A stretch of DNA of 64,000 nucleotides from assembly GCF_000389635.1 (NCBI RefSeq), contig NC_021182.1:1178001-1242000 (forward strand), given 5' to 3'. The stretch comes from Clostridium pasteurianum BC1. GTDB taxonomy: Bacteria > Bacillota > Clostridia > Clostridiales > Clostridiaceae. Shown in pieces: positions 50,601-57,498 of this stretch (position 1 is the first letter of the stretch; every line of letters begins with the position of its first letter). Position numbers and translations under genes: made by a program. The notes below the pieces were generated by a model that was not told the origin of the DNA, made no database searches, and saw nothing but the letters and a program-made list of their open reading frames with translations.

Positions 50601-53347
50601 AACAGATGCTTAATGCTCATGAATACTGGTCTATGAAAGGCTTAAAGGTGGATCTTGTAATAATAAATATGAATGGAAATTCTTATTTGCAGGAATTACA
50701 AAATTCCTTAGGAGATGTAATTGCATCAAGTCGTTCTCGTGATAAACAAAATAAACCAGCAGGAGTTTTCCTCCACAGCAATGCAACTATGGGTGAAGAA
50801 GATATTAAACTTTTAATGGGAATAAGCAGACTTGTTATAGATTCTGATAAAGGGCTTTTAGTAAGTCAGGTAAAAAGCAGCATAAAGCTTAAGGAAGATG
50901 CAGCAGATATTCAACCTAAGAATATAAATTATAGAGTATCTGAATTTCAATATCCAGAGAGAGAACTTGCCTATAATAATGGTTTTGGAGGTTTTGACAC
51001 AGAAGCTAATGAGTATGTTATAACCTTAGAGGATTATAAAAATACCCCTGCTCCTTGGATAAACGTTATATCAAATAAAAATTTTGGTTTCCACATTTCC
51101 GAAGCGGGCAGTGCCTATACCTGGTTTAGGAATAGTCGAGAGAATAAGATAACACCTTGGTCCAATGACTACGTTACTGATGAATTAGGTGAAGCAATTT
51201 ATATAAGAGATGAGGATACAGGAAAGCTGTGGAGTATTTCTCCCAAACCTATAAGAGATAAGGGAAAGTATATTATAGAGCATGGTTATGGATATTCTAA
51301 TTTTAAGCATACAGCTAATGGCATAGCTGGAGAAATGACAATGTTTGCCTCTATGGAGGAAAGTGTCAAATTTATTGAGGTTAAGCTTAAAAATATATCT
51401 GATATTAAAAGAAATCTATCTGTAAGTTACTATAGTCAGATTGTGATGGGTGTTGTCCCTAGTCATACTGGTATTCATATAGTAACTAATATAGACAAAG
51501 AAAAAAATTTCATGTTTTCTAAAAATCCTTATAGCCAAAATTTTGGGAACTCTTATGCCTATTTAAAAATTTTAGGTGGAAACGAAGAAAGCTTTACAGG
51601 AAACAGAAAAGAGTTTATTGGCAGAGGTGGAAGCTTAACTTCACCACAGGCACTTAAAAAGATTACTCTCTCTAATAACATTGGAGCTGGGTTGGATCCT
51701 TGTATGGCTGAAAATTGTAAAATAAGTTTAGAGGCAGAAGAAGAGAATAGCCTTTGGATTATATTTGGAGAAGATGAAAGTCTAGAGAAGATAGGAGAGG
51801 TAATTGATAGATATTCTAATTATCATAATGTAATTAAGGAATTATATCTTACAAAAACCTATTGGGAAAATATGCTTGGTAAAATCAAGGTTAAAACTCC
51901 TGATGAAACTATGGATATAATGTTAAATGGATGGCTCATGTATCAGGCAATAAGCTGTAGATTATGGTCTAGAACTGCATTTTATCAGTCTGGAGGAGCT
52001 TATGGTTTTAGGGATCAGCTTCAGGATGTAATGCCTTTAAGCTTTTTAAAACCTAAAATGACTAGAAAACAGATTATTATAAGTGCATCAAGGCAATTTC
52101 TTGAAGGAGATGTACAGCATTGGTGGCATCCTGTAGTAGATAGTGGTATAAGAACAAGATTTTCAGATGATTTGTTATGGCTTCCTTATGTAACAAGCGA
52201 TTATATAAAGAATACTGGAGATTACAGTATTTTAGAAGAATCAGTAGAATATCTTGAAGATGAGCCTTTAAAGGAGGGTGAGGATGAAAGATATAGTATA
52301 TCCAAGAAGTCCGATAAAACAGGAAGCATATATGAACATTGCATAAAAGCTTTAGAAAAGGGACTTAAATTTGGTATTCACAATATACCACTAATGGGTA
52401 GTGGTGATTGGAATGATGGAATGAGTACTGTTGGAAACCAGGGAAAAGGCGAAAGTGTTTGGCTTGGATGGTTTGTGTATAGCATTCTAAGAGATTTTAA
52501 AGATATATGCAAAATTAAAGGAGACGAATATAGGAGTCAAAGATATTCAGAGTTAAGTGATTTTGTAAAAGAGAATCTTGAAAAGAATGCTTGGGATGGA
52601 AAATGGTACAGAAGAGCATATTTTGATGATGGAACACCGCTAGGGTCAGTTAAAAATGATGAATGTAGAATTGATTCACTTTCTCAATCCTGGGCAGTTA
52701 TCTCAAAGGCAGCAAGCCCTGAAAGAGCAGAAGCTGCTATGGATTCACTGGAAAAATATTTGGTTAAAGAAAATGAAAGAATGGTTTTATTATTAACGCC
52801 TCCTTTTGATAATTCTAAATTGGAACCAGGATATATAAAGGGTTATGTACCAGGAGTAAGAGAAAATGGAGGACAGTATACTCATGCAGCAACTTGGGTA
52901 ATACTTGCCATGGCGAAGCTGGGGAAGACAGATAAAGCTTGGAAACTGTTTAATATGATAAATCCTATAAATCATTCTAAAACTAAAGAGGAAAGTGAAA
53001 TATATAAAGTAGAGCCTTATGTTATGGCTGCAGATGTATATGCTGGTGAACATGTGGGAAGAGGCGGATGGACCTGGTATACAGGTACTGCTGGTTGGAT
53101 GTATAGAGTTGGCATAGAAGGGATTCTAGGTTTGTCACTTGTAGGTGAAAGAGGCTTTAGAATAAATCCCTGTGTTCCAAAGGAATGGAATGAATATGAG
53201 ATAAATTATAGACATGAAAATTGTATGTATAATATAATAATTAAAAGATCAGAAAATAAATCTGTAACAATTGATGGAAAGCATGTACAGGATGGAATAA
53301 TTCCATTTATGGCAGAGGGAGCACATGTTGTAGAAATAAAATTTTAA
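44693..53347 (+). CDS. Cyclic beta-1,2-glucan synthase homologue (NdvB/Cgs; GT84-GH94)
   Basis: 2,884 residues from ATG 44693, AGGAAAGGA upstream; a TTG at 44663 is in frame but has no site. N-terminal membrane segment, a helical region, two membrane segments (about 425-480), a GT84 glycosyltransferase with DSDTQLPRDTAKKL (about 642) and HRWVRGDWQ (about 788), then four to six membrane segments (820-990), a glycoamylase-like domain (about 1000-1540; SPTNMGMGITSNLA, EGKYGFYEAVDYT, MVHHQGMSL), and two GH94-type regions ending in the phosphorylase catalytic block (GFRDQLQDVMPL; GDWNDGMS about 2570). In Agrobacterium and Brucella such proteins prime, elongate, size and cyclise beta-1,2-glucan. 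All blocks appear intact. Monocistronic, flanked by terminators. Confidence 0.9.
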   Translation: MPYIYIQISAVILILSIFIVVTFEIRHRNDSFEEFPPINLEGEGLKRHAAYISDYHKRIKTTNSKRKIMKSIDKNYRDILAGYEYIDRDTRYKRDVIPAAEWLMDNLYLIEKEYKDIKHNLPEYCYKNLPAVNKGIFKGYPRVYHIAMEMVSHTYGKIDEKTIMSFIETYQKQTVLTNSELWALPNMLRIALLQNIGSVTNKIVTAQKEKNRADRLGDGLINAVNNGKIDEELKNIIAEKPKFTAHFAGRLLKDLRDNGIDNENIYNWIENNLAAIESSSEKIMITEHQKEIGFQLSMGNCINSIREVEALNWTEGFEKLSYTDEILRQDPSGIYGKMDFNSRDYYRHNVERMAKHMGISESYLARLCIECSLNASEKSKNEYEKHVGYYIIDKGVNYLKRKISYRARGIDIFTYAFKKHKAAWYIFLNIAGTIGLLIFIIARSLADDANFILWRYIISGIAIIIPCSEIVNSILNWSINHLATPKFIPKMELSEGISSDCKTIVVIPAILSDEKTVHEIISKLEVYYLANEENNLYFAVLGDFKDSQNESEAEDNKINETALNDIKLLNEKYKRKNEDIFYFLNRARTYNKKQNSWLGWERKRGKLMEFNQLLRGGSDTSYNVISGSIVKLQDVKYVITLDSDTQLPRDTAKKLVGAMSHVLNKAIVDTKKKKVTRGYGIMQPRISIDTVSANKTFYSKIFSGETGIDTYSTAISDAYQDLFGEGIYTGKGIYDIDVFQNAIDGQIKENSVLSHDLLEGAYARCALVTDVEFIDAYPSYYNSGTKRLHRWVRGDWQLIPYMFKPSSLNVISKWKMLDNLRRSTLSLSIIILLILSLTIVPDGIDKWLSLAFIALISPWLFDVSEIVASPMRGISISGKMNSNKNVIEQVFLIFTFLTFNACLMLDAIFRTLYRITISRKKLLEWQTAADTEANSNKKFTGYLLYMWTGSAVAAIIAALGFKAQQPVGYIILPSCILWFISPIIAYFISKDRKKVDIKLSDEDRNLLRRISRKTFAYFEDFINDEENWLAPDNYQEDPAKGVAHRTSPTNMGMGITSNLAAYDLGYLTLPELVDRLDKILTSMESLEKYKGHFYNWYDTKTKQPLNPRYISTVDSGNLVGYLWLASRALQEYISEPLITIRYAKGICDILRLSNEEIENAFSVKNNYNSMISEIEAYNMDAATWKRTLTTLSGECDKFEKNNKNIILYWNSKARHQIKMGLDEIDRIFPWAELVSKRDEMINNKGNAIKNLSNNVALKDIPKEIDKIISTFTVSDDAFSFGKDITWIDKIINMFNESKTQIEKLINKVEDIRMRLDTMAEETDFKIVFDSKRQLFSIGYDMEANKISNCYYDLLASESRQASFVAIAKGDVEQSHWFKLGRAMSFMGKGKGLVSWSGTMFEYFMPMLIMKNYEDTLLNETYKSVVEGQKKYIKDRKISCWGISESAFYKFDIASNYQYKAFGVPGIGLKRGLVDELVISPYSTVLAMQQDVNNSLSNIKRIMSEGLEGKYGFYEAVDYTENRLPKNIKKAIIKCFMVHHQGMSLMALDNILNRFVLQNIFHNIPKIKATELLLQERVPKRVVYDRDKVFEAVNNEKNDRSNFIVRIYNNAKTEMPETHILSNGVYSMMISNSGSGYSKKQDMMLYRWKEDVTTEDKGLFFYIRDITDNRLWSAAYEPSKTEGDSYEAIFALDKVEFKRKDGDVETHTEIAVSSEDNTEVRKFTLKNNGNVEKLIELTSYSEITLAPLNADEVHPAFSNLFIRTEFVESPMCILANRRPRAKKQDKPWLMQTMFIDGENDDDIQYETSRVNFIGRGRDVTSPLCFDEGNDKLKNTVGNVLDPIISIRRSIKIKPGTSCSIVFVNSITDSREDALNMAIKYHQVQNIKRAFELSWSQSQVELNYLGIKPNQANLYQLMASKLLFINTMVREREYYIKGVSKSQSALWAYGISGDLPIALLIVRNESDIGLVKQMLNAHEYWSMKGLKVDLVIINMNGNSYLQELQNSLGDVIASSRSRDKQNKPAGVFLHSNATMGEEDIKLLMGISRLVIDSDKGLLVSQVKSSIKLKEDAADIQPKNINYRVSEFQYPERELAYNNGFGGFDTEANEYVITLEDYKNTPAPWINVISNKNFGFHISEAGSAYTWFRNSRENKITPWSNDYVTDELGEAIYIRDEDTGKLWSISPKPIRDKGKYIIEHGYGYSNFKHTANGIAGEMTMFASMEESVKFIEVKLKNISDIKRNLSVSYYSQIVMGVVPSHTGIHIVTNIDKEKNFMFSKNPYSQNFGNSYAYLKILGGNEESFTGNRKEFIGRGGSLTSPQALKKITLSNNIGAGLDPCMAENCKISLEAEEENSLWIIFGEDESLEKIGEVIDRYSNYHNVIKELYLTKTYWENMLGKIKVKTPDETMDIMLNGWLMYQAISCRLWSRTAFYQSGGAYGFRDQLQDVMPLSFLKPKMTRKQIIISASRQFLEGDVQHWWHPVVDSGIRTRFSDDLLWLPYVTSDYIKNTGDYSILEESVEYLEDEPLKEGEDERYSISKKSDKTGSIYEHCIKALEKGLKFGIHNIPLMGSGDWNDGMSTVGNQGKGESVWLGWFVYSILRDFKDICKIKGDEYRSQRYSELSDFVKENLEKNAWDGKWYRRAYFDDGTPLGSVKNDECRIDSLSQSWAVISKAASPERAEAAMDSLEKYLVKENERMVLLLTPPFDNSKLEPGYIKGYVPGVRENGGQYTHAATWVILAMAKLGKTDKAWKLFNMINPINHSKTKEESEIYKVEPYVMAADVYAGEHVGRGGWTWYTGTAGWMYRVGIEGILGLSLVGERGFRINPCVPKEWNEYEINYRHENCMYNIIIKRSENKSVTIDGKHVQDGIIPFMAEGAHVVEIKF

Positions 53348-53358
53348 GATTATAAAAA

Positions 53359-53396
53359 GACTGATACTAAAATGTTTCCAGTATCAGTCTTCTTAT
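53359..53396. terminator. Terminator between the glucan synthase and the minus-strand small gene
   Basis: AGACTGATAC (53359-53368) pairs with GTATCAGTCT (53381-53390), then TCTTATTT; A-rich on the other side. Confidence 0.7.
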
Positions 53397-53423
53397 TTAG
53401 ATTATCTAGTTTTTAATACATTT

Positions 53424-53615
53424 TTAGTCGTCGTAATCATCTAAAGGATCATAAGTGTAGTCAAATTCTACATTTGAAATATTATTTGAAACTATAGGAT
53501 CTATTACATTATCAGGAAGTTCAGTATAATCTCTTTCTGAATAAGCTTTAACTTTTTTTTGCGGAGCTTCAAAATATTCTCTTTCCTTTGGTAAATAGGG
53601 TATTTTTTTTGACAT
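53424..53615 (-). CDS. Small acidic protein, 63 residues
   Basis: Starts MSKKIPYLPKEREYFEAP on the minus strand behind a perfect AAAGGAGG, so expression should be strong. Basic N-terminal half, acidic C-terminus ending YDPLDDYDD; rich in Tyr and Pro, no Cys, no membrane segment. No family recognised; size and Tyr/Asp content would suit a spore-coat or other small structural protein, which is speculation. Confidence 0.65.
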   Translation of the reverse strand: MSKKIPYLPKEREYFEAPQKKVKAYSERDYTELPDNVIDPIVSNNISNVEFDYTYDPLDDYDD

Positions 53616-53960
53616 ATATAAAAACCTCCTTTAAAAACTTTTATAAAAAGTCTTTATAAAATAGTATGTCCTTAAAAAAATAAATTAAACTTAGAATTTT
53701 ATGTAAAAGATTTCTTTAAAATATTTATTAATTGCTTTGTTAATGATATAATTAAAAATAAGCGAATGTAGAATAAATCTTATTTAAAAGTAATTGTCCT
53801 ATTGGGTGATTTATGGAAAATTGCTTAAGATATAGGTTTATTTTATTGAATAGTTTATCAGTTCATGGGTAAACTATTTAATAAAAAATAAGATATTTGC
53901 TCTTATTTCTACATTTAATTAAAATATACTTATTTATTAAGATTTTGGGAGGGATATAAA
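53616..53960 (+). other. Divergent intergenic region with palindrome
   Basis: AATAGTTTA (53849-53857) pairs with TAAACTATT (53870-53878) about 80 nt before the desulfoferrodoxin start, a possible operator or leader hairpin. No ORF. Confidence 0.35.
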
Positions 53961-54335
53961 ATGACAGAATTAAAACAAATTTACAAATGTCCTATATGTG
54001 GAAATATTGTAGAGGTTGTTAATAAAGCTGGCGGAACTTTGGTCTGCTGTGGAAAACCTATGGAATTAATAACAGAAAATACTCAGGATGCAGCTTTAGA
54101 AAAACATGTTCCTGTAGTTGAGCAAAAAGGGGAAGAAGTTTTTGTAAAAGTTGGGGAAGTAGAGCATCCAATGATTGATACTCATTATATACAGTGGATT
54201 GAAGTAATTACAAAAAACAAGCTGTATAGAAAATATCTAAACCCAGGAGAAAAACCAGAAGCAACTTTTAAAATCGATGAAGAAATAGTAGCTGTAAGAG
54301 AATACTGTAATATTCACGGTCTATGGAAAAAGTAA
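53961..54335 (+). CDS. dfx: Desulfoferrodoxin (superoxide reductase)
   Basis: 124 residues, GGGAGGG before ATG 53961. Centre I: YKCPICGN (CxxC) and LVCCGKPM (CC), a desulforedoxin-type Fe(Cys)4 site. Centre II ligands: HVPVV (His about 49), VEHPM (His), DTHYIQW (His) and EYCNIHGLW (Cys and His). Reduces superoxide to peroxide using rubredoxin electrons, the usual oxygen defence of anaerobes. Monocistronic with its own terminator. Confidence 0.96.
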   Translation: MTELKQIYKCPICGNIVEVVNKAGGTLVCCGKPMELITENTQDAALEKHVPVVEQKGEEVFVKVGEVEHPMIDTHYIQWIEVITKNKLYRKYLNPGEKPEATFKIDEEIVAVREYCNIHGLWKK

Positions 54336-54360
54336 TTTAGTATATAACATATGTAGTATG

Positions 54361-54402
54361 CCCTAGATGAAGTAATGTTTTTACTTTATTTAGGGTTTTT
54401 TA
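54361..54402 (+). terminator. Terminator after dfx
   Basis: CCCTAGATGAAGTA (54361-54374) pairs with TACTTTATTTAGGG (54382-54395) through wobble pairs, then TTTTTT. Confidence 0.8.
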
Positions 54403-54506
54403 TTTAATATAAATTAATTTTGGAGTATAATATTAGGCATGTAAAAGGAAACAATAACAAAATATACTTGAGCTTTTAGTAACTAATAAGAGGTGAGCAA
54501 CAATTT

Positions 54507-55547
54507 ATGGTAGAAAAATTGGAACAAAATAAAGTAGAAAAATTGGAACAAAATAAAAAAGTTATATTTAGTGGAATTCAGCCTTCAGGGGAATTAACTT
54601 TAGGAAATTATTTAGGAGCTTTAAAAAACTGGGTAAAGCTTCAACATGAATATGATTGCTATTTTTGTGTAGTAGATCTTCATGCAATAACTGTTAAACA
54701 GGAACCCAAGGATTTAAGGAGAAGAACTCTAGAAGTAATGGCAATTTACATAGCAGCAGGAATAGATCCTGAAAAAAGTACAATTTTCATTCAATCTCAT
54801 GTGGCAGAACACACAGAATTAGCTTGGCTGCTAAACTGTTATAGCTATGTAGGAGAGCTTAATAGGATGACTCAGTTTAAGGATAAATCCAGTAAATATG
54901 GCAGCAGTGTATCAGCAGGTCTTTTAAATTATCCTGTATTGATGGCTGCAGATATATTGCTTTATCAAACGGATTTAGTACCAGTAGGAATAGACCAAAA
55001 GCAGCATTTAGAGCTAACAAGGGATCTTGCAGAAAGATTTAATAATGCTTATAGTCCTACTTTTAAAATACCTGAACCTTATATACCAGAGAAAGGCGCT
55101 AAGATAATGAGTCTTCAGGAACCTGAAAAGAAGATGTCTAAGTCTTCTGATAATCCAAATAGCTTTATTTTGATTATGGATCCTCCTGAGGTTATTAGAA
55201 AGAAAATTTCAAGAGCTGTAACAGACAGTTTAGGAATAGTAAAATATAGTGATAATCAGCCTGGGGTTAAAAATCTCATGATTATACTTAATACATTGAC
55301 TGGCGAAAGCATTGAAGCTATAGAAAAAAAATATGAAGGTCAAGGCTATGCTAAATTTAAAGAAGATGTAGCAGAAGCTATTGTAAATGAACTTAAACCA
55401 ATTCAGGATAAGGTTAAGAACCTTACTACTGATAAAGCTTATCTTGAATCAATTTACAAAGAGGGTGCAAAAAGAGCTAGTTATATAGCAAACAAAACTT
55501 TAAGGAAAGTACAAAAAAAGATTGGATTTATACCTGTGTCTAAATAA
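54507..55547 (+). CDS. trpS: Tryptophanyl-tRNA synthetase
   Basis: 346 residues, AGAGGTGA before ATG 54507. Class I synthetase: FSGIQPSGELTLGNYLGAL (HIGH-equivalent), VDLHAIT, ADILLYQTDLVPVGIDQKQHLELTRDLA and KKMSKSSDN (KMSKS). Charges tRNA-Trp. The N-terminus carries a duplicated VEKLEQNK, encoded by an exact 24-bp tandem repeat (54510-54557), ahead of the normal start of the fold. No T-box leader is visible in the 170-nt upstream gap. Confidence 0.96.
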   Translation: MVEKLEQNKVEKLEQNKKVIFSGIQPSGELTLGNYLGALKNWVKLQHEYDCYFCVVDLHAITVKQEPKDLRRRTLEVMAIYIAAGIDPEKSTIFIQSHVAEHTELAWLLNCYSYVGELNRMTQFKDKSSKYGSSVSAGLLNYPVLMAADILLYQTDLVPVGIDQKQHLELTRDLAERFNNAYSPTFKIPEPYIPEKGAKIMSLQEPEKKMSKSSDNPNSFILIMDPPEVIRKKISRAVTDSLGIVKYSDNQPGVKNLMIILNTLTGESIEAIEKKYEGQGYAKFKEDVAEAIVNELKPIQDKVKNLTTDKAYLESIYKEGAKRASYIANKTLRKVQKKIGFIPVSK

Positions 55548-55582
55548 GACTATATTAAAATACAGCAGTAATATTTTAATTT

Positions 55583-55620
55583 AACTTTTCATGGTAAAAT
55601 TTCTGTGAAAAGTTATTTTA
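55583..55620 (+). terminator. Stem-loop after trpS
   Basis: AACTTTTCA (55583-55591) pairs with TGAAAAGTT (55605-55613), followed by ATTTTATTT. Confidence 0.6.
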
Positions 55621-55675
55621 TTTAAGGCGTTTTATTAGTTAATTCTTGCTGAATGGTAATTACACACCATCCCGC

Positions 55676-55735
55676 ATATATCAATGAATCTTACTTGGTG
55701 GGAGTTTGGTGTACTCCCGCCAAGTTTAGATGACT
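55676..55735 (-). repeat. Copy of the 'AAGTAAGATTCATTGAT' repeat family, inverted, best hairpin
   Basis: ATCAATGAATCTTACTTGG (55680-55698) leads into a 12-bp stem CTTGGTGGGAGT (55694-55705) with ACTCCCGCCAAG (55713-55724). It stands between the convergent trpS and histidine-kinase genes and ends TTAGATGACTAAT. Confidence 0.7.
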
Positions 55736-55739
55736 AATA

Positions 55740-57398
55740 TTAAAAATAAATATCTGAAAATTCTATGTTCATTTTTTCTATTTTGGTATCCTGTGAGCTT
55801 GTATCTATAAAAGTACCATATAAGTTAGATTGGTCTTCACTAGCTATTATTTTAACAGGTAATAAAATAGTAAACTTACATCCTTTTCCGTATTCACTTT
55901 CAACTTGAATCTTTCCATTATGTAGCTCCACTAAAGATTTAACCAGGGCTAAACCAATACCGGTACCTTTGCTATTTCTTGTAAGTGATTTATCTATCTG
56001 TATGAATCTATCAAAAATAGTATTTAATTTTTCTTTAGGTATACCTATACCATCATCAATTATACATATTTTTATGTAATCTTTCCCATCGTATATGTTT
56101 ACATTTATAGTACCATTGACATCTGTAAATTTTATGGAGTTTGAAAGAAGGTTTAATATTATTCTCTCTATTTTTTCCTCATCACAGGCAATTATTTTTT
56201 CTTCAATATCAGTATCAAAAATAATATTGATTTTTTTATTTTTTAAATAATCCGCAACAGAAAGTGTTATATTTTCCACTACAGCTATAATATTACGATT
56301 ACATAAATTTAGATTATAAAAGCCTGAATCTATTTTAGTTATATCTAAGAGATTATTTATTAATCTTAGTAATCTAAAGCAATTCTGCTTCATAACACTA
56401 AGATATTTCTTTGTAGGTTTAATATTAACGATTTCATCCTTTAAATAGAGATTTAAGAGCTGCAAAGAACTTAATAAAATATTTAATGGTGTTCTAAGTT
56501 CATGAGATATATTGGAAAAAAATTCTGTTTTTAGCTTGTCATATTCAAGGGTTTTTTCCAATAGCTCTTTATTTGCTTCTGCCTTTAAATTTTCGGCTAT
56601 TAATTTATTTTTTTCTGTAACATCTCTTATAGAAGATATAATTACATATCTGCCATTAAGGTAAAGTCTTACAGATTTACATTCAACATCAATTAGATTA
56701 TTTTTGCTATTTATAAATTTATATTTTGAATCTGGAAGAATTTCATCTGAATTCAAAATTTTTTTCATTCTATCATTAAAGTGATTATGATATTCTTTAG
56801 GCAAAATATCAATTATAGATTTGCCCATAATATCTAAAGAATCATTATATTTTAACATTTTCACTAAAGTATTGGCAGGAAAACAAAAATTATGTCCATC
56901 ATGAAGGCAAATTGCATCAGGAGAAATATTTAACAGTTTTTTATATAGTTCTTTGCCAGTATTAGATTCATTTTCTAAAATTTTCATTTTTGATACATCT
57001 TCAATTGTAATAAAATTGTAAGTTTTTGAATTAATATTACATACTCTTAATTTTAAGTATACATTTACAGTATGACCGTCGGTGCAATTGATTTTACAAT
57101 CAAATTGCTTAAAACATGTTTCTTTTATTTTATGCATATATGTATCTCTATCAGAGTCACTAGTAAAAGATATTAGTTTAAAAATAGATTTTCCAAAAAC
57201 AGTTTTAGGTTTTTCCAAACCAAAAAGTTTACAAGCTTCAGGATTAACATAGAGAACTTTATCCTTTTTTGCAATTATTATTGGGTCAGGTAATAAATCA
57301 TAACATTGATAAATTATTTTTATATTTTTAGTAGAGAACTTTTTCTTTTGTTTTTTCTTAGTAATTTTATTTTTGTTTGTAAGACTATATGCACTCAT
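55740..57398 (-). CDS. PAS-domain sensor histidine kinase (cytoplasmic)
   Basis: 552 residues; start ATG at 57398 because AAAGGAA lies just upstream. Lys-rich N-terminus, no membrane segment. PAS 1 (about 30-145: LPDPIIIAKKDKVLYVNPEA), PAS 2 (about 160-275: ISPDAICLHDGHN), HisKA with FFSNISHELRTPLN (phospho-His about 300), HATPase with NLLSNSIKFTD (N box), DDGIGIPKEKL (G1) and GTGIGLALVKSL (G2). Kinase looks active. No response regulator is adjacent. It follows the PAS-GGDEF gene by 100 nt on the same strand. Confidence 0.94.
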   Translation of the reverse strand: MSAYSLTNKNKITKKKQKKKFSTKNIKIIYQCYDLLPDPIIIAKKDKVLYVNPEACKLFGLEKPKTVFGKSIFKLISFTSDSDRDTYMHKIKETCFKQFDCKINCTDGHTVNVYLKLRVCNINSKTYNFITIEDVSKMKILENESNTGKELYKKLLNISPDAICLHDGHNFCFPANTLVKMLKYNDSLDIMGKSIIDILPKEYHNHFNDRMKKILNSDEILPDSKYKFINSKNNLIDVECKSVRLYLNGRYVIISSIRDVTEKNKLIAENLKAEANKELLEKTLEYDKLKTEFFSNISHELRTPLNILLSSLQLLNLYLKDEIVNIKPTKKYLSVMKQNCFRLLRLINNLLDITKIDSGFYNLNLCNRNIIAVVENITLSVADYLKNKKINIIFDTDIEEKIIACDEEKIERIILNLLSNSIKFTDVNGTINVNIYDGKDYIKICIIDDGIGIPKEKLNTIFDRFIQIDKSLTRNSKGTGIGLALVKSLVELHNGKIQVESEYGKGCKFTILLPVKIIASEDQSNLYGTFIDTSSQDTKIEKMNIEFSDIYF

Positions 57399-57498
57399 AA
57401 AATCACTTTCCTTTCTATTGAATGTCAAATATTATAATTATATGTATATTGTAATAAATTATCTTCATTATGAAATGGCTATTTTGTTCAAATTTTTT

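Noticed and set aside
54336-54506. T-box leader for trpS
   Set aside because: The gap is 170 nt, is partly used by the dfx terminator, and lacks the T-box consensus.
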